64,000 bases of DNA, taken from assembly GCA_018304425.1 (NCBI GenBank), contig JAGVWE010000003.1:138413-202412 (forward strand), read 5' to 3'. Below, in pieces: positions 33,655 to 41,065 of this stretch. Numbering within the stretch: position 1 is the first letter of the stretch; every line of letters starts with the position of its first letter. Position numbers and translations under genes: made by a program. This DNA comes from Candidatus Iainarchaeum sp. (GTDB taxonomy: Archaea > Iainarchaeota > Iainarchaeia > Iainarchaeales > UBA10219). The notes under the pieces were generated by a model. The model saw only the letters and a list, made by a program, of their open reading frames with translations, had not been told where the DNA came from and did no database searches.

Positions 33655-34728
33655 ATGAAGCTACCCCTTGCCACAGGCGTTTTGCTGCTTGTTTTGCTGC
33701 TGGGATGCACGAGCCCGCCAAAAACGGGGCCGGAGCGCGCGGTCTATGTCGCCAACGAAAAAGGCGCCAGTCTCTCGGTCGTTGATGCGGCAACCAACAA
33801 AGTCGTGGAAACGATTGCATTGGGCGGCCACCCGCACAACGTCAACGTGAGCGCCGACGGGAAATACTTCTTCGCCACCAACCACTCCGAAGACGAGGAA
33901 GAAGAAGCGGGGAAAAAGGAGGAAACAGAGCACGACGACCACCATGCCGGTGGCGAAAGCTTTGTCCGCATCCTGGACGCGCGAACGTTGCAACTCGTGA
34001 ACTCGATTGCGCTGGAACAATTCGGCGCCCACGTCGTGCCAAGCCACGATGGCAGGAGCCTGTTCGCCTCTGACCAGGGCGCGGACTTCCTGGAAGTCCT
34101 TGACCTGGAGGAAGGCACCAGGCTGTCGCGCATCAAGACCGGGCATGGGCCGCACGGCTTCGTGGTGAGCCCGAACGACCAATTCGTTTACACGCCCAAC
34201 GTGGCAAGCAACGACATAACGGTCATCGACGTTGCGGCGCAAGAAGCGATTGGGACCATTGTCCCGGAATACGGCGGACACGCCTGCGAAAAACCCGTGG
34301 CCATGGGCATTGACACAGGAGGCCGTTATGGTGTTGTTACTTGCGGCGGCAGCTTCGACGCCTACAAGATAGATTTCGCGGAAAAGAAAGCCGTAGGCCG
34401 CGTGGAGTTCAGGAAAGGGGAATACCCAGGCCCCATCCAAACACCCTTACACCCCGACGGAAAAACCCTCTACATCCCGGACATGCGGAACGGCGTGGTG
34501 CACAAGGTTGACTTCGAGTCCTTCAAGCTGTTGAAAGATATCCCTGTAGGAAAGGGCGCGCACGGCATCGCCTTCAGCGCCGACGGGAAAACGGCTTACA
34601 TCACCCTGACCTGGGAGAACGCCCTGGCCGTCCTTGACCTGGCTACGGAGCAGGTCAGGGCCCGCATCCCGGTGGGCGAGGAACCCAACGGCGTGGCCGT
34701 GCGGGGCGGAAAGAACCAGGGATGGTAG
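33655..34728 (+). CDS. lipoprotein with YncE/YVTN-type beta-propeller and His/acidic insertion
   Basis: A signal with lipobox LLLGC (Cys18) anchors a seven-bladed propeller; repeated blades end in motifs such as AVYVANEKGASLSVVDAATN, DNQFVYTPNVASNDITVID-like and KTAYITLTWENALAVLDLAT. Residues 78-100 are a charged insertion (SEDEEEEAGKKEETEHDDHH) likely to bind divalent metal. The ATG at 33655 follows GAGG at 33642-33645; the longer frame from 33598 would run through the structured RNA. It may capture metal outside the cell for the NicO-type transporter upstream. That link is inference. Confidence 0.85.
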   Translation: MKLPLATGVLLLVLLLGCTSPPKTGPERAVYVANEKGASLSVVDAATNKVVETIALGGHPHNVNVSADGKYFFATNHSEDEEEEAGKKEETEHDDHHAGGESFVRILDARTLQLVNSIALEQFGAHVVPSHDGRSLFASDQGADFLEVLDLEEGTRLSRIKTGHGPHGFVVSPNDQFVYTPNVASNDITVIDVAAQEAIGTIVPEYGGHACEKPVAMGIDTGGRYGVVTCGGSFDAYKIDFAEKKAVGRVEFRKGEYPGPIQTPLHPDGKTLYIPDMRNGVVHKVDFESFKLLKDIPVGKGAHGIAFSADGKTAYITLTWENALAVLDLATEQVRARIPVGEEPNGVAVRGGKNQGW

Positions 34729-34730
34729 CG

Positions 34731-35069
34731 TCAAATGGATTGGACCGGGGGCGTTGTGCCGAAGAAGAAGGCAGCCGCTCCAACCAAAGCAAACAGGACT
34801 CCCATTCCCAGGAACACCCAGAAAAACAGGCTGCCGCCTCCAAGGAACGCCTCGACTGGTTGGGCTTCATATGGATTCCCTGGGTTGACTTTTACCGCCA
34901 ACGTTGAACCCGGTGAGTGTTCGTCCGCATAGCGTTGGGCGGCACCGTAATCGCCAGAACCGGGGGACGTGTAAGCGTTCGTGTATTCTTTTCCCTGATA
35001 AGTGAATTTGTATTTCAGGATGCTGCCCCACGCGATGCCGGTGTCCTTGACCCAGCCAAGCCAGCCCAA
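34731..35069 (-). pseudogene. truncated DUF3592-like gene
   Basis: This frame matches the C-terminal two thirds of the complete DUF3592 protein at 35301-35804 (shared LKYKFTYQGKEYTNAYTSPG pattern, then DYGAAQRYADEHSPG and a final membrane helix). It lacks the N-terminal helix, has no ATG (TTG at 35069 is the best start) and is bounded upstream by a stop. The missing 5' part coincides with the promoter of structured RNA copy 2. It may be non-functional or a short membrane protein. Confidence 0.65.
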
Positions 35070-35078
35070 GCCCCAGAA

Positions 35079-35092
35079 AGCCTTAATAAGCA
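35079..35092 (+). promoter_or_regulatory. promoter of structured RNA copy 2
   Basis: AAAGCCTTAATAAG matches the element upstream of copy 1 at 33514-33526, both followed by a GTTA. It sits about 40 bp before the first helix of copy 2. Confidence 0.5.
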
Positions 35093-35131
35093 GTTAGCGC
35101 CTATAATGTGATTGAAAGTGGTTGGAAAAAT

Positions 35132-35217
35132 AAGGAGCCACCTGGAAAAAGCGGTCCTCTTTCAAGCTCCCCAAGATTGAATCAAACCGCATAATAAGCA
35201 AGGCAACGGCTCCTTAC
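35132..35217 (+). ncRNA. structured RNA of unknown class, copy 2
   Basis: Same layout as copy 1: P1 TAAGGAGCC (35132-35140)/GGCTCCTTA (35209-35217), nine perfect pairs; P2 CCT (35142-35144)/AGG (35202-35204); P3 GCGGT (35152-35156)/ACCGC (35187-35191); P4 TTCAA (35162-35166)/TTGAA (35178-35182), and the identical loop GCTCCCCAAGA. No coding region follows on this strand, so this copy is probably a free small RNA, ending near the inverted repeat at 35283-35304. Confidence 0.7.
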
Positions 35218-35282
35218 AATCCATTCGCCAGCTAGTTCTTCGAATACGGTTTCAAGGCAGCCAGCAGGCGACAAAAAAGGGG

Positions 35283-35304
35283 TTAACCTCCCTGCAGGGG
35301 TTAA
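35283..35304 (+). terminator. inverted repeat after structured RNA copy 2
   Basis: TTAACC at 35283 pairs with GGTTAA at 35299, with further C/G pairs inside a TGCA-containing loop. It overlaps the stop codon of the opposing DUF3592 gene and could end either transcript. Confidence 0.4.
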
Positions 35305-35804
35305 AGGTTTTGGCCGGCAGCCGGGGCCACGCCCAGGAATAATACCGCTGCGCCAATCAAGGCAAACCCGATGCCCATGCCGAGGAAAATCATCATAGCC
35401 AACCCCATTCCGCCCAGCAAGGCATCCGCGGGATGGGAGTCATAGGGGTCGGCCGGGTTGACTTTCACTTGAATCGGGGTTCCCGAAAGGTGCTCGTCCG
35501 TGTACCGCTGCGCGGCCCCATAGTCGCTGGAACTCGGTGAATTGAAAGCATTCGTGTAGTCTTTGCCCTCGAACGTGAAAGAATACTTGAGCGTGTTGCC
35601 CCAGGTGACGCTCGAGCCACTGCGCCCCGTGGAACGGTCCTCGAACACGCTGGACTCCACGACCCTGGCATCTATGGAAACCCAGGGCGTGGTCTGCTCC
35701 TTGTACAAGAAGTAACCGCCTAGGCCGGCAAAAACGAGGCCCACCACCAAGAAAAGGGCTCCAACCAGTTTCGGGTTATTGGTTTGATACGAATACAATT
35801 GCAT
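35301..35804 (-). CDS. DUF3592 membrane protein (168 aa)
   Basis: Two membrane helices (residues about 15-35 and 138-160) flank an external beta-rich domain with the DUF3592 pattern: ARVVESSVFEDRSTGRSGSS, LKYSFTFEGKDYTNAF, then GTPIQVKVNPADPYDSHPAD. The ATG at 35804 lies about 25 bp after CCTTTAAATAGG (35828-35839); another ATG at 35813 is in frame. A truncated paralogue lies at 34731-35069. Function unknown. Confidence 0.82.
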   Translation of the reverse strand: MQLYSYQTNNPKLVGALFLVVGLVFAGLGGYFLYKEQTTPWVSIDARVVESSVFEDRSTGRSGSSVTWGNTLKYSFTFEGKDYTNAFNSPSSSDYGAAQRYTDEHLSGTPIQVKVNPADPYDSHPADALLGGMGLAMMIFLGMGIGFALIGAAVLFLGVAPAAGQNL

Positions 35805-35861
35805 GCAAGGCAATAGAAGACCATGGACCTATTTAAAGGTTCCTCCAATGGCAGCTGAGAG

Positions 35862-35873
35862 TGCACGGGGCAG
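35862..35873. repeat. 12-bp duplicate of tRNA-Leu 3' end (att-like)
   Basis: TGCACGGGGCAG here is identical to 36104-36115, the complement of the 3' acceptor/T-arm end of tRNA-Leu. The two copies are direct repeats flanking the 230-bp hairpin array. A chance 12-bp match this close is very unlikely. This is the footprint left by site-specific integration into a tRNA 3' end. Confidence 0.6.
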
Positions 35874-35885
35874 ACCTTTTTACAA

Positions 35886-36048
35886 CCATCAAAAGCTTCG
35901 CTTTTGGTGGCGTCGTCCACGAAGTGGACAACGAAGCCCTGGGAAAACGTCCCCTGCGCGGCAGGGGGCTGGCTTGGCCTATCGGCCTCGCTATTTATGG
36001 CCCACCATCAAAACCTTCGGTTTTGGTGGCCTCGTCCACGAAGTGGAC
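35886..36048. repeat. hairpin array downstream of tRNA-Leu
   Basis: A unit of two hairpins is present twice. Copy a: stem 35886-35896/35900-35910 (11 bp, TTC loop), CGTC, then GTCCAC/GTGGAC (35915-35929). Copy b: stem 36005-36015/36019-36029, CCTC, then GTCCAC/GTGGAC (36034-36048). The first stems differ by a paired G-C to C-G swap next to the loop. Between them lie CCCCTGC/GCAGGGG (35951-35967) and a small GGCC hairpin. The same unit, with a different sequence but the same pairing, is in the array before tRNA-Val. No protein gene in 35814-36103. Confidence 0.8.
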
Positions 36049-36103
36049 AAGGTCTTTAGATGGGCCGACGTATAGCGCGCAGCCGCCGCTATCGTGCGGC
36101 TAA

Positions 36104-36187
36104 TGCACGGGGCAGGATTCGAACCTGCGCACGCACTGAGCGACCGGGTTCTAAGCCCGGCGGATTTGGCCGCTTTCCTACCCGTGC
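36104..36187 (-). tRNA. tRNA-Leu (anticodon UAG)
   Basis: 84-nt class II tRNA: acceptor GCACGGG/CCCGTGC with discriminator A, anticodon stem CCGGG/CCCGG with loop CTTAGAA (anticodon UAG, reading CUA and related Leu codons), a long variable arm, and T-arm GCAGG/CCTGC around TTCGAAT. No encoded CCA or intron. A TATA-like CCTTAAATAAG lies at 36208-36218, about 25 bp upstream, inside an inverted repeat TCAGGCT/AGCCTGA (36202-36226). Confidence 0.95.
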
Positions 36188-36228
36188 AGCAAGAGGATGG
36201 CTCAGGCTTATTTAAGGCGAGCCTGAAT

Positions 36229-36387
36229 TTAAAGTAGTAGTTCGGATAAATAGAGCGACTGGGCCTCATGAACGTTGCACAGGGCTTCCGCTTTGGTCTC
36301 GCCCTGTGAAATGCATCCCGGCAGTTCTGGGATGTAAACCGTGTACCCGCCCTCTTCTTGGGCTTCAAGAACCACATGCAATTTCAT
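36229..36387 (-). CDS. HicB-family antitoxin-like protein (52 aa)
   Basis: The short product starts MKLHVVLEAQEEGGYTVYIP and continues ELPGCISQGETKAEAL, the standard HicB partial-RNase-H-fold pattern, ending without a DNA-binding tail. HicB neutralises the HicA mRNA-cleaving toxin. No HicA (a 60-residue dsRBD-like protein) is seen within 600 bp on either strand, so this is a solitary HicB. It could also be one of the HicB-like proteins not tied to a toxin. The gene is just upstream of tRNA-Leu. Confidence 0.85.
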   Translation of the reverse strand: MKLHVVLEAQEEGGYTVYIPELPGCISQGETKAEALCNVHEAQSLYLSELLL

Positions 36388-36437
36388 GACAACCAAGGAA
36401 TATAGGTGCTTAGCTTATTTAAAAACATTTGGCCTGT

Positions 36438-37010
36438 TCAGCCCAGCTTATGCCGTTTAAGCCATCTCGCCAGCTTCTTGGCGGCCACGGCCCGGTGGCT
36501 GAACTTGTTTTTCTCGGCCAAGGGCATCTCGACGATGGTCTTCGAATAGCCTTCGGGGATGAAGAGCTTCTCGTAGGCCAGGCGCTTGGAGTGCGGCTTC
36601 TTCAGCTTCGAGCCCATGCTACCCTCCAGCGTGCCCACGAACAGCTTGCGCTGGTTCTTGCGCTTGCCCCACTGGAGGACGATAACAACCTTGAACAACG
36701 CGCGCCGGTCCTCTCCCTGCAAGAGCTTGAGCAAGCCCTTGAACCCGATTCCCAAGTAGACGCGTTTGGCGAAGATGCCGGGAAAATCATGATAGGCCTT
36801 GAAGTAAATGCCGGTGTCCTCGACGATGACCGGCTTTTTCACGAGGGCATAGGCTTGCTCGGCCTTGTAGAGCGCCACCCTTTCCTGGGAGCCCACGTCC
36901 GGCTCCGCCAGCTCGGTGTCCACCTGCTCGACTTCAATGCCGTGGGAAGCCAGGACGTGCGCGACCTCTTCGACCTTGTGCTCGTTGGAAGTTACGAAAA
37001 AGAGTTTCAT
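36438..37010 (-). CDS. non-canonical purine NTP pyrophosphatase (XTP/dITP, HAM1 family)
   Basis: This 190-residue enzyme cleaves XTP and dITP to monophosphates and keeps deaminated purines out of nucleic acid. Signatures: N-terminal FFVTSNEHKVEEVAHVL, VIVEDTGIYFKAYHDFPGIF, and C-terminal MPLAEKNKFSHRAVAAKKLA with the SHR motif. The ATG at 37010 is the natural start; the ORF's extension to 37163 runs into the MscS gene. It follows MscS by 16 bp. Confidence 0.95.
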   Translation of the reverse strand: MKLFFVTSNEHKVEEVAHVLASHGIEVEQVDTELAEPDVGSQERVALYKAEQAYALVKKPVIVEDTGIYFKAYHDFPGIFAKRVYLGIGFKGLLKLLQGEDRRALFKVVIVLQWGKRKNQRKLFVGTLEGSMGSKLKKPHSKRLAYEKLFIPEGYSKTIVEMPLAEKNKFSHRAVAAKKLARWLKRHKLG

Positions 37011-37026
37011 GTTGGTTCCCCGCCCT

Positions 37027-37965
37027 TCAGCCGAACATGTAGACTTCGGTGTCCCCGCCCTTCTTGTGCCAGACGCCCTTCTTGGACTGCTTGGGCTTGG
37101 GAAGGTCCTTCTTGTTGACCAGGGTACGGTAAGGGAACGGGATTTCCACGCCTTCGGCGTCAAACCGCTTTTTCACGGACTCCAGCAGGTCCATGGCCAT
37201 GAAATCGGCTATCTTCTGGTCCTTGGCCCAGTAAAAGAGGCGCAGGACGACGGCCGAATCGTCCAACTTGGCCACCTTGACGACCACGGACTGTTCCCCG
37301 TCGAAGACGCCCTGCTTCACCTTATAGGCAAAATAGTCCGGGTGCTTCCGCACCTCCGACTGGAGGATGGCCCGTGCCAGGTCGATGTCGGAATCGTAGC
37401 TGATGCCGAAGTCCAGCTGTTTGATGGCCTTCTCGTCCTTGATCGTGTGGTTGAAAATCAGCTCCTCGGTGATGATGGAATTGGGGATGATGACGCGCGC
37501 GTTCTCATTGGTGCGGATGACCGTATCCCGCAAGGTGATGTCCTCCACCTTCCCATAGATGTCCTTAACCTTGATGCGGTCCCCCACGCGGAAGGGCTGG
37601 TACATCGCGATGGTGACGCCGCCGATGATGTTGGAGGCAGCCTTTTGCGCCGCGAAACCGATGATGATCGCCAGGACACCGGCACCGGCGAAGAGGCTCA
37701 GGGTCAGCTGGCTCAGCTCAGGAACCAGGGAAATCGCAGAGATTATGCCGAACAACCAGATGAGCGCCACGACGATGCGCGCCGTGATGGTGTATTGCGT
37801 CTTGTTGAAATGGATTCGTTTGCTGGTCTTGTCAAAGACCCCCCGCAGGATGTTGCTCACCACGAGTGCCACCACGTACGTGATGAGGAGCACGAGGAAA
37901 GGCCCCAATACGTGCTCGTATTGGCCAAGGAAGTCAAGGGCCGTAGTCAAGTCAAGCAGTGCCAT
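37027..37965 (-). CDS. mscS: MscS-family mechanosensitive channel
   Basis: Three membrane helices (residues about 20-42, 65-88, 92-115), the last with the pore-lining Gly/Ala-rich sequence GAGVLAIIIGFAAQKAASNI, then the cytoplasmic vestibule (FRVGDRIKVKDIYGKVEDIT, VIIPNSIITEELIFN) and a C-terminal basic tail. The channel opens under membrane tension to release osmolytes. TATA-like CCTATTATAG at about 37993-38002 precedes the ATG at 37965. It is followed by the XTPase gene. Confidence 0.93.
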   Translation of the reverse strand: MALLDLTTALDFLGQYEHVLGPFLVLLITYVVALVVSNILRGVFDKTSKRIHFNKTQYTITARIVVALIWLFGIISAISLVPELSQLTLSLFAGAGVLAIIIGFAAQKAASNIIGGVTIAMYQPFRVGDRIKVKDIYGKVEDITLRDTVIRTNENARVIIPNSIITEELIFNHTIKDEKAIKQLDFGISYDSDIDLARAILQSEVRKHPDYFAYKVKQGVFDGEQSVVVKVAKLDDSAVVLRLFYWAKDQKIADFMAMDLLESVKKRFDAEGVEIPFPYRTLVNKKDLPKPKQSKKGVWHKKGGDTEVYMFG

Positions 37966-38041
37966 GCAAACCATTCTAATAACGGCAATGAGCTATAATA
38001 GGCTTTGGGTTCGGAAAGGCAAACTCCTGGGCTGCCGCAAA

Positions 38042-39388
38042 TCAGTAATCCTGTTCCCGGATTCCCTCGACTTCCCTGGGCTCCGGCCCGGCTTCAAGGT
38101 GGACCGCTTCCCGGGGCGGCCGCTCCATGGGCTTCGATTCTTCCAAGACCTTCTTGCCCGGCGGCCCTTTCCCCGCGCTTCCATTGCCTGAACCCGGTGC
38201 GCAGAAAAACCGGAACCCAATGGTGAACACCAGGATGGTGATGAGTATCACGGAAAAGGCGATGCCCGTGTACTGCTCGCTCCCCGGAATGCCGTAGGTC
38301 GAGGGCATCACGGCCAGCACGGCCGCCGCGAACCCGCGCGGCATGGCGATGGTCATGAGTTTTTTTTCCTGGGAAGAGAATTTCCCGCCAGCGGCCGACA
38401 GCCACACGGCGAGGGGCCGCACCAGCAGGACGGCGGCGGAAACCGCGAGCCCGATTAGGAACGTGCCGGTCTCCAGGGACATCAGCAGCCCGATGAAGAC
38501 GAAGAAAAAGGTCTTGATGAAGAAGCTCAGCTGTTCGTGGAAGCCGCGCGCGTCCTGCTTGAAGGCGATGACTTCGGGGAACCGCAGGGCCCTGGAGATG
38601 GCCGCGCCGTTGCCCAGCACCACGCCGAACAACAGCACCGTGATGGCCGCGCTTCCGTTCACCGCATTGGATATCACGTACAAGAACATCATGACGGCAA
38701 AGGTCAGCGTATACGAGTAGGCCGTGCCCTGCAGGAACCGCAGCAGCCACAGCCACAGCAGGCCGGCGACGATTCCCAGGAAGCCGCCGACCGAGAACTG
38801 GGCGGCGATGTTTTTCACCACCGTGTCAAGGCCCGAGCCCGGCTCCAAAATGAATTGGATGACGGCGATGACCAGCACCACGCACAGGGTGTCGTTGACC
38901 GCGGACTCGATGCTGAGCAGGTTCGCCACTTCTTCCCGGAGTTTCGCGGTCTTCCCCAAGGGCATGATGATGATGGAAGAGGTTCCCCCCACAATGGAGC
39001 CCAGCAGCACGCTGTTGGGCAGCGACCAGCCGGGGAGGAAACCAAGAAACGCGAGTCCCTCGCTCACTGCCACGACGGCCGCCACCGAAAAGAGCACGCC
39101 CAGCACGGCCAAGGCGAATCCACGGGGGGCACCGGAGAGCAGTTCGCCCAGCTTCAAGCCCAGGCCGCCCTCGAACATGATGACCACCAGGGCCAGGGCC
39201 GAAAAGAAGGGCGCAAGGCCCCACACGAAGTCCCGTGAAACCAGGTGGAAGACCGGGCCGAGGAGCACGCCGATGAGCACCAGCCAGAGGACGTCCGGCA
39301 CCTTCGTGCGCACGAAGATGACTTCGCCCAGGGTGCCCATGACCAGGATGCCGGCCACGATGAGCAAGAACAACGAAATGGGGTCCAT
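38042..39388 (-). CDS. CPA1/NhaP-type cation:proton antiporter
   Basis: The 448-residue protein has 11-13 membrane helices with the family's conserved SAVNDTLCVVLV (ion-site Asn-Asp pair) and GSIVGGTSSIIIMPLG segments and a short cytoplasmic tail rich in Pro and Glu. It exchanges Na+ or K+ for H+. CCTTTTAATGC upstream at about 39410-39420 acts as the TATA box, and the ATG at 39388 is then the natural leaderless start. Confidence 0.92.
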   Translation of the reverse strand: MDPISLFLLIVAGILVMGTLGEVIFVRTKVPDVLWLVLIGVLLGPVFHLVSRDFVWGLAPFFSALALVVIMFEGGLGLKLGELLSGAPRGFALAVLGVLFSVAAVVAVSEGLAFLGFLPGWSLPNSVLLGSIVGGTSSIIIMPLGKTAKLREEVANLLSIESAVNDTLCVVLVIAVIQFILEPGSGLDTVVKNIAAQFSVGGFLGIVAGLLWLWLLRFLQGTAYSYTLTFAVMMFLYVISNAVNGSAAITVLLFGVVLGNGAAISRALRFPEVIAFKQDARGFHEQLSFFIKTFFFVFIGLLMSLETGTFLIGLAVSAAVLLVRPLAVWLSAAGGKFSSQEKKLMTIAMPRGFAAAVLAVMPSTYGIPGSEQYTGIAFSVILITILVFTIGFRFFCAPGSGNGSAGKGPPGKKVLEESKPMERPPREAVHLEAGPEPREVEGIREQDY

Positions 39389-39440
39389 GGGAGAATAGAA
39401 GCGTAAGTGCATTAAAAGGCTTTCGCCGCTTTGCCTGGCC

Positions 39441-41060
39441 TCAAATCGGGCACACGTTTTTGTCGAATTTGTCCGAGAAAATCATGTTTTCGCCGTAGGT
39501 GATGGGCACGTCCACGATGCAGACGTTCTTCGTGGACAAGGCTTTTTCCAGGGTCGGGTAGAGGTCGGCCGCGCTTTCCACCCGGTAGCCCTTGGCGCCG
39601 AAGCTCTCCGCGTAGGCCACGAAGTCAGGGTTGGTGAAACTGACCCCGGACTCCCGGCCGAACTTTTTTTTCTGCTTCCAGCCGATGACCCCGTACTTGG
39701 CGTCGTTGAAGACGACGATGGTGAAGTGGACGCCCAACCGCTTGGCGGTCTCTATTTCCTGGGAGTTCATGAGGAAGCCCCCGTCCCCCGTGACCGCCAG
39801 GACCTGCCGCTTGGGTTCCGCGAGCTTGGCCGCCACGGCCCCGGGAACCGCGATTCCCATGGAGGCGAAGCCGTTGGAGATGATGACCGTGTTGGGTTCG
39901 CGCGCGGGATAGTTGCGCGCAATCCACAGCTTGTGCGCGCCGACGTCACTGATCAGGATGTCGCAATCGCCCATGGCCTTGCGGATGTCGTACAACACTT
40001 TTTGGGGCTTCAAGGGGAAGGAGACATCCAGCTTGTTGGCCGCGTATTCTTCCTTGATGAGGGTCCGCAGCGTGTTGGGATAGTCAAAGCCCTTCCGGAA
40101 GCCCGTCCGGGTGGAGAGGATTTTGAGCGTGGTCCGGAGGTCGCCCACGAGTTCCACGGCGGGAACATAGTTGGCGTCGACTTCCGCTGGCACCGAGTCC
40201 ACGTGGATGATTTTCTTGTTGTTGGCCGGGTTCCAGAGGCTTGACCCGTATTCCACGAAGTCATAGCCTACCGCGATGACCAAATCAGCCTGGTCAAAGC
40301 CGCAGGACACGTAGTCCTTTTGCTGCAAGCCAATCGTGGCCAGGCAGAGCTCGTGCTTGGCCGGAATCACGCCCTTGGCCATGAACGTGTTGGCCACGAA
40401 CACGTTGTTCTTGACCGCGAACTCAACGAGTTCCCTGGAAGCGCGGCCGCGGATGACGCCGTTGCCGGCCAGGATGAGGGGCTTTTCGGCTTGCTGGATG
40501 AGTTCAACGGCCTTGTCGAGTTCCAGTATGTCCGGGTGGAAGCGCGGGCTGGAGGTCACGCGCAGGGGCCTGGCGTCCGACTGGAGGCCGGCAATATCTT
40601 CCGGCAACTCGATGTGGGTTGCCCCAAACTTCTCGGTTTGCGCGACGCGGAAGGCCTTTCGCACGATTTCCGCGACCGAGTCAGGGGAAGCGATGCGGGC
40701 ATTCCATTTGGTGATGGGTCGCAACGCGCTCACGATATCAATGTACTGGTGGGATTCCTTGTGGGTCTTGGCCAGGCCGGCCTGGCCAGTGATGGCCACG
40801 AGGGGCGCGCGGTCCATGTTCGCGTCCGCAACCCCCGTGATGAGGTTCGTTGCCCCAGGACCAAGCGTTGCCAGGCACACGCCCGCGCGCTGGGTCAACC
40901 GCCCATAGACATCCGCCATGAAGGCCGCACCTTGTTCGTGGCGCACGGGCACGAATTTTATCCTGGCCCCGTTCATGGAATCCAGGATATCAATGGTTTC
41001 CTCGCCAGGCAAGCCGAAGACGTACTCGGCTTCCTCGTTTTCGAGGCATTCCACGAACAA
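39441..41060 (-). CDS. acetolactate synthase-like TPP enzyme (large subunit)
   Basis: The 539-residue TPP enzyme condenses two pyruvates to acetolactate or a related product. Visible are the N-terminal catalytic Glu in RHEQGAAFMADVYGR, FAD/substrate region GPGATNLITGVADANMD and the TPP-binding GDGGFLMNSQEIETAK ending in N-DAKYG. No regulatory small subunit is adjacent, as in AlsS-type enzymes. The usual KVSDLFVECLENE start is present but its first codon reads ATC, so the likely start is the TTG at 41060 with AAGG 7 nt before. It is 5 bp after the Fur-family gene and probably in its operon. Confidence 0.9.
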   Translation of the reverse strand: MFVECLENEEAEYVFGLPGEETIDILDSMNGARIKFVPVRHEQGAAFMADVYGRLTQRAGVCLATLGPGATNLITGVADANMDRAPLVAITGQAGLAKTHKESHQYIDIVSALRPITKWNARIASPDSVAEIVRKAFRVAQTEKFGATHIELPEDIAGLQSDARPLRVTSSPRFHPDILELDKAVELIQQAEKPLILAGNGVIRGRASRELVEFAVKNNVFVANTFMAKGVIPAKHELCLATIGLQQKDYVSCGFDQADLVIAVGYDFVEYGSSLWNPANNKKIIHVDSVPAEVDANYVPAVELVGDLRTTLKILSTRTGFRKGFDYPNTLRTLIKEEYAANKLDVSFPLKPQKVLYDIRKAMGDCDILISDVGAHKLWIARNYPAREPNTVIISNGFASMGIAVPGAVAAKLAEPKRQVLAVTGDGGFLMNSQEIETAKRLGVHFTIVVFNDAKYGVIGWKQKKKFGRESGVSFTNPDFVAYAESFGAKGYRVESAADLYPTLEKALSTKNVCIVDVPITYGENMIFSDKFDKNVCPI

Positions 41061-41065
41061 GTCGC

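Noticed and set aside
33548-35217. Fluoride, TPP or cobalamin riboswitch, or box C/D or H/ACA guide RNA
   Set aside because: The conserved loop and joints do not match the consensus of these classes; C/D boxes and a clear K-turn with ACA tail in both copies are absent.
31998-36048. CRISPR array
   Set aside because: The hairpins are not evenly spaced direct repeats with unique spacers and no cas genes are present.
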